Assembly (NCBI RefSeq): GCF_032118995.1
Contig: NC_092665.1
Coordinates: 3,756,001 to 3,820,000 of the forward strand
DNA length: 64,000 nucleotides
Reading direction: 5' to 3'
DNA from: Asterias amurensis
Taxonomy: Eukaryota; Echinodermata; Asteroidea; Forcipulatida; Asteriidae
A program made the position numbers and the translations under genes. Shown here piece after piece: positions 54,862 through 64,000 of the stretch. The stretch's first letter is position 1. Each line of letters opens with the position of its first letter. Under the pieces are notes generated by a model. The model saw nothing but the letters and a program-made list of their open reading frames with translations, had not been told where the DNA came from and ran no database searches.

Positions 54862-57800
54862 ATGCTGACGACGAAGATTTTGCTCCGGAGAGCCTATCAA
54901 GGGTAGGTTGACATTTATCTTAGTTATTATTGAGCTGTCCGCACTCTCCAAAAAAGTGAAGGACATTTAAATTGAGTTAAATTGTGCATTACAGTTTTTT
55001 TTTACATGATTACACTTGATAATGGTAATAATTACTCATAATTATAGTACGACCCGCCGTCCCTGGCTGGAAGTGGAACATTCGATCAAGCTCAAGTTCA
55101 ACCATGTGATGTACATGTATGTCCAACACTTCACCCACGCTACTTACGACCATGCGTGTCGAGTACACACTAGCACTGCAGCATGTACAGTGACTGGGAA
55201 AGTCAAAGAGGCCTAGTGAGCTAGCTAGTTGGCGGAAGTCAACTCTCTCTCATGAGTCATGCACCACTGCACTGCACTGACTGACGTCCTGGGGATGATC
55301 TGATGGGTGTAAATTTATTTTAAAAATCTCGGGGCGACTCGCTGGTCTAACTAAGATGAATCCTTTCATAAAATTTGAAACACCAGTGAGGAAATAATTG
55401 AAGGGATAACATTTCGTACGACGCCACCACTTTTTCACTCATTTTTACAAAAAGGGATATCTCATTGAGGTAAATTAGATACTATGGGTCTATATTATTT
55501 CATATCGAATGAAAAAGTGGTGGCGCCATACGGAAACTTTTCCAATTGAAGAATAGGGACAAAAACTTACCAGAGCCCGGAGCAAAATGAACACAAATGT
55601 TTTTGTTTTCATTTCAGTTTGTTTGATTTTTGTTTCCACAGTGTCCGATGTTTGTCATTTAAAGCTCAGAATGAGCCTATCTACCAGTATGCCAAGGGCT
55701 CTCCAGAACGTGAGAGAACTGAAGAGGTAAATAAAATATAAATACATTCTTGTGTGGTTTGAGTCCAAATATTGGTTTGGACTTGTCATGAATTGAAGAT
55801 TTAGTGGGCGCCAGTCGGTTCTTAATTTGGACACTACAGCCATCACTTGGGTGTAATGAGGTTTTCAAGACAAGATAAGCTGAATTTGGGTATTGTTGGG
55901 CTTGAAATAATAACAAGCATTTATATAGCGCCAAGGACCTTTACAGATTAAAAGAAGTAAAACAAGCAGCCAATAAACAAACAAAAATATACAAAACATC
56001 TGTAACTAAGCATAAACAGGAATTCCATGAACCCCTAAAAAAGCCACAACAAAACCCTATGAAACTACAAAAATAAAAATAAGAAGAACCGTTAAAGTAA
56101 AACACTTGACCCTTGAGCACGCATACCGCCAGGAGCCGCCCTTCATATCAGCCCAGATGTCGCCCCACGCACCCATGCAATTTGACATGGTGTACTTTGA
56201 GTTATAAATATGCGAGTAAAACGCAAACAACAGCCTTAGATAGTGCACGATCTCAAGATGACAACAGTCTAAAAATAGCACATGGTCCACATGAGAAAAA
56301 ATGACACATTTTTGAAAACTGTGAACTGAAAATCATTTAAAAGATAAGTTCATCCTCTACAAAATATACACACCGAAAGTTATCTAATGACTTCGGGATA
56401 CTGCTGGAAATCGATTGAATTCTCATGGCGCAGTTAGGAGTGTATGGCACTATGTTTAATACTGTGTGCGTGCTAAAGGGTTACATAATGTAGAAATACC
56501 CACTGGGTGACTGCAAACCCCTGTAGGGACCAATTTTGGGGTACTGCCAACTAGACCAGTTGGACCTGAAGCATGTTGCCACGCCCTGAAATAACAATCA
56601 TCCTAATGCTGCCCTACATGTATTATTTACAATTTATTTCAGGCATTGAACAGACTTGGAAGCACTGTGTTGGAGGTTCCATGTGTCATTGGTGGAGAAC
56701 AAATATTCACCGATGACGTTCGTTCTGAAGTTTCTGTAAGTATGAAGATGAAATACCAAAAGTTAAAACCAGACACTGTGCACAACTAATCATTTTATGA
56801 AATTAATTTGTATGGCTTGATAAATTCATCGCTTATCAGCATTATAAAGTCCACGTCTGTGTTGTATTCTGATCACCCCTAGACAAGCAGTCTAGCCGGA
56901 ACGATAGTCAATGGAGTTTAACCTCAGATTTCATGCTGAGCTAATGCATTTGAAACAATCTTTCTGCCATGATAATGACATAGTTATGAAAATTAGTCTA
57001 ATGAGTGCAAAGGCCACTCCACCTGTGGTTTCTGCATGTATGCATTTCTAGGCTATTTAGTAACACTCAAAATAAAATTGGAAGAATGTCATGACCTAAA
57101 AGATAGTAGTAGCATTTAATCTGACCTTAAACTGTCCAATAAATGTACTAAATATTGTTCATATATATATGTACCAAAAAACTAAACTTTTTCACATTTC
57201 TAGGGTTAAAGGAACATTACAGAATTGGTTTTTTGCTAACAAAACAGTTGCTGGCAGTGTAAGCACTTTATGTTATCCACCATTATACATAAACTGACAA
57301 ACCTGTAAAAGTTTGAGAGAATAGTGAAGAACCGATTACAAATTTTGCATTGCATCGATGCCAAAATAAAAATGAATAAAACGCTCACTGAGCGATAAAC
57401 TCCAAACGCAAAGTTAGATTATTTATTTCTCAACAAATATAACATTTCAGACAGAAATATTTCAAGGGATGTTTTCAACTATCATCATCATTAGACCATG
57501 TAAGTTTTATGTAAATCTGTGATCTTCACGTTTTTTGTTTCGTACCAATTCTGTAACGTTCCTTTAAATATGCTGTTAAGATATTTGACTTGAACTTATT
57601 TGTCTTTTACATAGTGTCTAATCTGTTATTTTGTCAACACCATTTTTTATTTCCAATCACGAATGGAATTTTCTAATTTGATGTTGTTTATCTTTTATAG
57701 CCTTATGACCACCAGCATAAATTGGCGTCAGTGCATTATGGAAACAAGGTAAATAATACTCACGTCCTTCTAAAAAGTAAAGCTCTGGCATTGGCTCTGA

Positions 57801-60800
57801 CTTAGGCTTGGCTTGGGTTCTGACTTTGGCTCTGGCTAAGGCTCTGGCTAAGTCTCTTGCTAAGTCTCTGGTTTAGGCTCAGGCTTACGCCCCAACTTAG
57901 GCTCCGGCTTAGGCTCCAGCTTGGGCTCTGGCTTAGGCTCAGGCTGAGGCTGTGACTTAGGCTCTGGCTTAGGTACTGGCTTAGGCTCCAGCTTGGGCTC
58001 TTGCTAAGGCTCAGGCTGAGGCCCTGACTTAGGCTCCAGCTTAGGCTCTGGCTTAGGCTCCAGCTTGGGCTCTTGCTAAGGCTCTGGCTTAGGCTCTGCT
58101 AGTAATTTTGAAAACTTACACATTCTGTAAATTGCAAGCAGAGTCTCTGCCATGCTGAGCAGAAGCAGTGGGTTTGAAAAGTGTGTTTATTTTGTGTGTT
58201 TTTTTTAATGTCCAAGTGCAAATTTGTATTTCCGTCATAGATGTGCACTTTACTAAAACAAATACTGCCTTGCCCTTTCAGATGTCTAAGGCATGCAAGC
58301 TTAGTCAAGCACAGTATTAATCTCTGCCTACACCACTCCTGGCTGAAGTGAAGCAATTAATGATTAAATACATGTACATGTACTTCACTAAAAGGACTCT
58401 AGACACAGATACCCTCATAGACAGCGTTGTAGCCACGGTGGGCGGCGGTGGGCGGGCCTGCCCAGCACTGACAATTTCCGCCCGGCACTTCAGCTGAAAA
58501 ATAGACTGCTGCCCACCACAACATTTCCCCCAAAATTAATAAAAAAAATTAAAGTTCTGCTGATATTGATCACGTTGCAAGAATATAATGTCATCTTTGT
58601 TCGTGTTTTGTCATTTTAAATGCAGTTTGTAATTTTTATGAGCCAGAATTTCGAGCAATAAAAACCTCAAACGTGTTTCCCACGCAACTTGCCTCTTGCC
58701 ATCTTGTGAAGTTTTCTTTGTGAAATGTGCCCTGACGTTTTTATTGAACGAACTATAGTATAGTGTAGAAGGCGTACCGTCTATACAGTCTGACAGCAGT
58801 GCTGGTACCGTGCACATGTACACGATGTATGTATGTACATGTGGTGTACACCAGCGCGCGCTGTGGTAGACCCTAGAGTGCACTACAAGTCTAGTCGTGA
58901 GGTTTTTGCGGGGATTTCACGCATTCCATGTACACACAAACAGTATCGCCACACAACAGTACAAGGGGTGTGTAAAGTCTAGTGTACGAGTTCGCGTATC
59001 CCGGATGTAGGCATGTAAACACGTTCGCTTCGTCCACACGTATGTGTGACAGCGCGCTGGGTTTTTAACTTGAATGAGATCTGTGTAAATTTTAAGATGG
59101 CTTCGCAACGTAAGCTGGACGACTTTTTTTGGAAAACGGAAAAGATTGGAAGATGATATAACAGTATTTCGTACAGATTCAGTTAGTGCTGAGAATGAAA
59201 CTGTACCTGAGACTATCGAGACAGTTACTCCACCTTTAAAGTTCAGTTCAACTTCATCGCGGCGGGATTACAACAAGCAAACAGCAGAAACTATTTCACA
59301 AACAGTCTGTTCACAACAAATGCATCACAATTATTTTGTATTAACACATTTTTGTTATAATAATTGTAATTATACTTAAAAATTGTGATTCTTGGATCTT
59401 ACATAATGTGCATTTGGCACGATTGGAATGTTAATATTTAGCCCTGAAAACAATCCTTACAACAGAGTACGTGCGCACTGCTCGCAATCTCTGACCAAGT
59501 TTAAATTCAGCTGCGCCCACCACTAAAAATGTCTTGGCTACATAATAATAATAACAAATTCTTATATAGCGCATTTCACAATAAACCGTATCAATAACCT
59601 TTACATTAGTCACCTGGTCATTGGGCCAATAAACATCCCTTTAATCTTTCTCAGCTCCCATTAGGGAGTATACAGCCCCGAGCTGCCGTGGCGCTCCAAA
59701 AGCTTTTCATTGACAATATCAACCTCTACCCTCGCAGGTACCCATTTATACCCCTGGGTGAAGAGAAGCAATTATAGTAAAGTATCTTGCTCAAGGACAC
59801 AAGTGTCACGACCGGGATTCGAACCCACACTCCGGTGAATTAGCACCAGAACTTGAATTTGATGCTCTGTAACCACTCGGCCGTGACACTCTACAACACT
59901 GCTCATAGACACCACTGTTGTTTGAAGGGAAGCAATTAATGGTTAAATACCTCACTGAAGGACACTAACCTGCGAAATGTTCTCTGAGTGAAATACCAAG
60001 CTACAGGGATTTATCTAAAAATTAATCAAATCAAACTAATTTTTTTCTTTTTAAATTTTGTAGGTATATTTTCCTAAATTTTGACCCTTGGTTGCCATGA
60101 ATTAATGAATGAATGAATGGTTCTCTTCCCTGATTTAGGAGCTTATCAATAAGGCCATAAATTCAGCTCTCTCAGTCAGGAAAGAATGGGAAGCCAGGCC
60201 TCTCGAAGACCGCGTCCAAATCTTCCTCAAAGCAGCTGATCTTATCTCCAATAAATACAGAGCAGATCTTGTCGCTGCTGTTATGCTGGGTCAGGTAAGT
60301 CATCCCAAGATTTAAAAAAAATAAAATATTTCATGATTCCACTCAAGACCCTTGAAACTCTTTTTTTTCCATTATTATCTCGCAACTTTGACGACCAATT
60401 GGGGTCAAATTTCCACAGGTTTGTTATTTTATGCATATGTTGAGATACACCAAGTGGGAAGACTGGTCTTTGACAATTACCAAAGGTGTCCAGTGTCTTC
60501 AAACCATCTCAGCTCCTCCGGAGTATACAGACTGAGCTGCCAAATATGTATCGCACTAAGCTAAATCAATCACAAGAACCATTTCTGCCCTGGACTCGTA
60601 CCCATTTACTCCTGGGAGAAGTGAAGCTATTATAGTTAAGTGTCTTGTTAGTGGACACAAGTGTCAACAACTGGGATTACGTGATGACTTAGCCACCAGA
60701 AGTTGAGTCTGGTGTACCATACAGTTCGGCCATGACACGCTAAAATTTAGTTTTCAAGCAGTGTTTGTTTGTTTGCTTGTTTTTCACCAGGCGAAGACAG

Positions 60801-63621
60801 CGTTCCAAGCTGAGCTAGATGTCGTCTGTGAGCTGGCGGATTTCTACCGCTTCCACGGCCAGTTCGCTCTGGACCTTGTGAATATCCAGCCAGTCAGCAC
60901 AGAGGAGAGTAAAAACTCCATGTTGTATCGTGGTATGGAGGGATTCGTCGCTGCCATTTCGCCTTTTAATTTCACAGCTATTGGTGGGAATCTAGCTGGT
61001 ACCCCTGCAATGATGGTAAGTTTGTTATTAAGACTTTGGGGACCAGGAAAATGCATTTACTTTATTTGAGGTTGTGAAAATAACAGCAAACCATAAGTTT
61101 GTGTTAAAAAGACATTGCCTTGTACTTACCTTTCCGACTATAAATTTATGTACTCTATTGGATACAGGCTTATACTGAACATTCTATCTATATATTTGAT
61201 AATTTGTTTCCTTTAAAGGCAGTGGACACTATTGGTAATTACTCAAAATAATTATTAGCACAAAACCTTTCTTGGTGACAAGTAATGGGGAGGGGTTGAT
61301 GGTATAAAACATTGTGAGAAACGGCTCCCTCTGAAGTGCCATAGTTTCCGAGAAAGAAGTAATTTTCCACGAATTTGATTTCGAGACCTCAGATTTAGAA
61401 CTTGAGGTCTCGAAATCAACCATCTGAATGCACACAACTCCGTGTGACAAGGGTGTTTTTCTTTCATTATTATCTCGCAAGTTCAATGACCGATTGAGCT
61501 CAAATTTTTACATGTTTGTTATTTTATACATATGTTGAGATACACCAAGTGCGAAGACTGGTCTTTGACAATTACCAATAGTGTCCACTGCCTTTAAGTT
61601 ACCCCTAAAATTCCATAAAAAAGATTGACAGAAAATCTGACCTTCTCTTTGAAAGTAGTTTGAGGGCACGTAAAAATTAATACTAGTTATCAAATCAAAT
61701 TATTTTCAGCATAGCATGTTTGTCCATTCACATGTTGAAACACTTTTGGGTTTTCAGGAAATTAAATTGAAATTGGAAACTGGAGACTAAAGTAGCGACT
61801 TGAATGCATGTTACAATTTGGTTTAACTCTTGATCACAACACTGAAAATAATTTCGACCGTCACTTCATCAGCAGGATGACGTGGATGTTGAACCCGTGA
61901 CCTTGCGGAGACGTGATTCCAAGAGCGCGTCATAGACGCAGTCATTGAATGCGTCATGAAATGCATGATTTGAATTGACGCGTCATTGAATGCATGGTGT
62001 TAATAAATGTTGTTTAAAACCAGACATAAAAACAACAATCGAGAATGTTTTAATTGTCCCCTGTCTGCTCGGTTACACAACCATCAGAAAAACTGCTATT
62101 GTGGCGGTAGAGAAGTAGTTTTGTGTTTCCTGCCTTATACCAATAATCCAATCCAAATAATAACTTTTGTCTTATTATGGATGTGAACCCTTAGGGTAAT
62201 GTGGTAGTCTGGAAGCCAAGTCCTGCCTGTTGTTTCTCAAGCTACAAAGTCTTTGAGATCCTTAAAGAAGCTGGTCTTCCCGATGGTGTTATTAACTTCG
62301 TCCCAGCACCAGGGACTGTCTTTGGAGATGCAATCACAAAGTCACCTGATCTGTCAGCTGTTGCATTCGTCGGAAGCACAAAGTAAGGCTAAAGTCAATT
62401 TTTAAAAATTTATGCAGATTTTGTTTTAATATTTAAGTTGTTTGGAGTTGAACAAATATGAATTGACTGAAGCGGGACTTGAACCAACGACCTCCGGATT
62501 TACGTACCGGCGCTCTACCAACTGAGCTATTGAGCACTGGTAATATTAAACAAAACACATCTTTTTTAACTCCACAGCAGGCCTGATACTCCACGGAGGC
62601 AACGAAGGCGATTGCCTCCGTGTCCCCTGATCATTGCCTTGGTGCCCTTGAAATTCTCCAGTACAAATTTGCAATTTCATCATAGGGTGCTCTTTACCTA
62701 GGAGAAAATGCCTTGGTGCCCTTGCCCTTTCAAAAACGAAGCATACAGCCCTGCCACAGTGTGTGTTACGAATTGTTCACTTCTGCAGGAAAATATCCAC
62801 AGGGATGCTACTTGTGTGGGATTCGAACCCACAACCCATGCATTCTAGAGCAGATGTGTCATCGCTAGGTCTCGGTGTTTGCCAAGTGACAAACAGCCAG
62901 CTCAAATCCTGTAATTAGTACCATGTTTAATTGTCACTATTGGGTGGTGTTTTATTCTTTTCAGGACATTCCAGAGGTTATGGAAACAAGTTGGGGAGAA
63001 TCTAGATACATTCAAGACTTTCCCAAGACTCATTGGAGGTGAGTTAACGTCAACTTGTACAATCATAAATAAATAGACCCCCCCCCCAAAAAAAAAAAGT
63101 TAAATATTCAAATGCTTGCTCTGTTTGGGGTGCAAGGAAACAAGAAAAGAATTCTATGTGTGCAAGGATCTAAGGATCTAGCATGATCCTTCAGCATGAA
63201 AATAAACGACTTCACAATGCAAATCCATGGTGACAAGCAATATTGCCGCCTATTTTTTCTGCTAACCTGTGAAATATGTTTGCACCTTAGCAAATTTGTC
63301 TGCTTACAGTAAGCACAAAAATTTGCTTACCGTTAAGCAGCACTATGAAATTCGGCCCAGGCGAGAAGGCGGGCAGAGGGACAAAGAATGAATTCATCGT
63401 AAAATGTGATTTTGTTTTTTCTAGAATGTGGAGGGAAAAACTACCATCTGGTGCATCCATCAGCTGATGTTGATACCGTTGTTAACTGTACTGTCCGATC
63501 AGCGTTTGAGTTCAGCGGTCAGAAGTGTTCTGCATGCTCTAGGATGTATGTTCCTGAGAGTATGTGGCCGAAGGTCAAGGAAGGAATGGTGAACATCCAT
63601 AAGCAGATTAAACTGGGCCCG
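54862..63621 (+). CDS. ALDH4A1: delta-1-pyrroline-5-carboxylate dehydrogenase, mitochondrial (5' part, runs off the window)
   Basis: Nine exons are visible: 54862-54902, 55642-55726, 56643-56735, 57701-57748, 60139-60294, 60791-61015, 62195-62382, 62965-63038, 63425-63621 (369 codons of about 560). Phases agree. The start MLTTKILLRRAYQGVRCLSF is a basic, acid-free mitochondrial presequence. Hallmarks follow: GSPERERTEE, EWEARPLEDRVQIFLKAADL, GFVAAISPFNFTAIGGNLAG, GNVVVWKPS, and then ECGGKN with the general-base Glu at residue 304 and SGQKCSAC with the catalytic Cys at 338. These line up with human Glu314 and Cys348. The enzyme oxidises glutamate semialdehyde/P5C to glutamate with NAD+, the last step of proline breakdown in the matrix. 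The remaining carboxyl-terminal exons lie past base 64000. Confidence 0.95.
57210..57563. mobile_element. MITE with TTAA flanks in ALDH4A1 intron 3
   Basis: AGGAACATTACAGAATTGG ... CCAATTCTGTAACGTTCCT, flanked by TTAA at 57206-57209 and 57564-57567. The interior shares ACAAACCTGTAAAAGTTTGA-type words with M1, so it is probably a sister family. A one-ended piece lies at 9785-9840. Confidence 0.7.
57785..58105. repeat. 12-bp minisatellite (GGCTTAGGCTCT-like) in ALDH4A1 intron 4
   Basis: About 25 degenerate units of GGCTCTGGCTTA / GGCTCCAGCTTG. They would read as Leu-Gly-Ser-Gly-type dipeptides, but the run lies inside an intron and has no splice-compatible context. Related words occur in the hairpin at 2820-2975. 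Confidence 0.75.
58429..59542 (+). mobile_element. hAT-like DNA transposon, internal-deletion derivative
   Basis: TGTAGCCACGGTGGGCGG at the left end and CCACCACTAAAAATGTCTTGGCTACA at the right end share inverted TGTAGCCA termini. Inside, ATGGCTTCGCAACG at 59098 opens MASQRKLDDFF, the usual start of hAT transposases of the ZMYM/TTF zinc-finger group. Soon afterwards a frame change leads into a short acidic stretch (RLEDDITVFRTD ... SSTSSRRDYNKQ) and the frame ends. The rest of the transposase is absent, so it is non-autonomous and dead. Confidence 0.5.
59545..59895 (-). repeat. tRNA-derived SINE, family 1, full length
   Basis: Reverse complement of the 4619 type: the head AGTGTCACGGCCGAGTGGTT ... 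GGGTTCGAATCCCGG lies at the right end, and the tail GAAATGCGCTATATAAG with ATTATTATT at the left. It sits directly against the hAT-like element. A smaller fragment of similar sequence follows at 59899-59990. Confidence 0.75.
60352..60500. mobile_element. MITE family M1, one half only
   Basis: The right half of M1 (TTTCCATTATTATCTCGCAA ... GACAATTACCAAAGGTGTCC) without its left end, followed by the SINE fragment at 60510-60745. It lies in ALDH4A1 intron 5. Confidence 0.6.
60510..60745 (-). repeat. SINE family 1 fragment with head
   Basis: On the minus strand GCGTGTCATGGCCGAACTGT and the body TACGAGTCCAGGGCAGAAA, ending near GGCAGCTCAGTCTGTATAC. It lies 45 bp before ALDH4A1 exon 6. Confidence 0.55.
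61217..61593. mobile_element. MITE family M1, full copy in ALDH4A1 intron 6
   Basis: AGGCAGTGGACACTATTGG ... CCAATAGTGTCCACTGCCT, TTAA flanks. Nearest in sequence to the copy at 20239-20618. Confidence 0.85.
62461..62545 (-). repeat. tRNA-like SINE head or tRNA pseudogene
   Basis: On the minus strand TAGCTCAGTTGGTAGAGC (A box) and GGTTCAAGTCCCG (B box) are spaced as in a tRNA. The anticodon loop ACGTAAA would give GTA, but the T and acceptor stems pair poorly. A second, poorer tRNA-like piece is at 62815-62885. Not called a working tRNA gene. Confidence 0.45.
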
Positions 63622-63699
63622 GTAAGTTTTTGCTTCAATCCAAAATAAGTTGATGGCGTTTGATTGTATTGGTTACAGAATCACATTATATCACTGCGT

Positions 63700-64000
63700 G
63701 TTATGGCCGAGTGGTCTAGTTCACAAGCTCTGGTGTTGGCAGCAGCGGAGTGTGAGTTCGATCCTGGTCTTGACACTTTTGCCCTCGAGCAAGGCACTTG
63801 TCCATAATTGCTTTGAAACATTTTGGAAGGTTTTGAAATAAATAATTGATCGATTTGATTTGGAAGGTAGTGTATTCTGCTCTTCCAACCAGGGATTCTA
63901 TTCGTTCTTCGGATGGGACGTAAAGCCGTTGGTTGTGTAGTGCATGTAAAAGAACCCAAGGCACTTATCGAAAATAGAAGGAGTGCGCCCCGGTGTTCCT
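63700..64000 (+). repeat. tRNA-derived SINE with conserved body, cut by the window edge
   Basis: Head GTTATGGCCGAGTGGTCTAG ... GAGTTCGATCCTGG, then GGATGGGACGTAAAGCCGTT, GCATGTAAAAGAACCCAAGG and CACTTATCGAAAATAG, a body type seen in many marine invertebrate SINEs. It lies in ALDH4A1 intron 9. Confidence 0.65.

Noticed and set aside
57785-58105. TTAGGC words as interstitial telomere repeats
   Set aside because: The unit is a degenerate 12-mer, not an uninterrupted hexamer, and echinoderm telomeres are TTAGGG.
62461-62545. Functional tRNA-Tyr gene
   Set aside because: A and B boxes are present but the T and acceptor stems mispair and related decayed copies exist nearby, so it is a SINE head or pseudogene.

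Overview
The window is intron-rich, AT-rich animal DNA. The proteins look like those of a deuterostome invertebrate, and the dense load of tRNA-derived SINEs and TTAA-flanked inverted-repeat elements fits an echinoderm, perhaps a sea star. The species call is inference. No retroviral, LTR or Polinton remains were recognised.

Layout, left to right: CFAP107 (+, 645-2752, 4 exons, cilia microtubule inner protein); NUDT8 (-, 8234-5376, 4 exons, mitochondrial Nudix/CoA diphosphatase type); KLHL17 (-, 18550-11264, 9 coding exons, BTB-BACK-kelch ubiquitin ligase adaptor); a candidate one-TM small protein (-, 22760-22440) head to head with EXOC8 (+, 23455-39397, 17 coding exons, exocyst Exo84); a previously unlabelled two-exon secreted repeat-protein gene (-, 45005-41975); and the first nine coding exons of ALDH4A1 (+, 54862 to beyond 63621, mitochondrial P5C dehydrogenase). 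The conserved genes are unrelated housekeeping or tissue genes and do not form a pathway. Three of them (KLHL17, CFAP107, ALDH4A1) have human orthologues on 1p36, which points to old linkage.

The most notable item is the 54-bp tandem array at 41975-44350. Several frames are open on both strands, but only the minus frame joins through a good intron to an upstream exon that is a textbook signal peptide. In that frame the differences between repeat units are almost all synonymous. I read it as a secreted protein of about 817 aa made of 44 copies of VPTALPLESKTGPDFELK.

A second theme is exon-head duplication. In EXOC8 the splice acceptor plus the first ~40 bp of exon 16 has been amplified about ten times in the preceding intron as ~149-bp units. 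In KLHL17 the acceptor plus start of exon 3 occurs twice more upstream.

The space between genes and in introns is filled by several MITE families (two clear nested insertions with TTAA target duplications), three SINE families, one LINE 3' fragment, a hAT-like deletion derivative, and minisatellites including a 31-bp array of ~48 units at 52937-54430.
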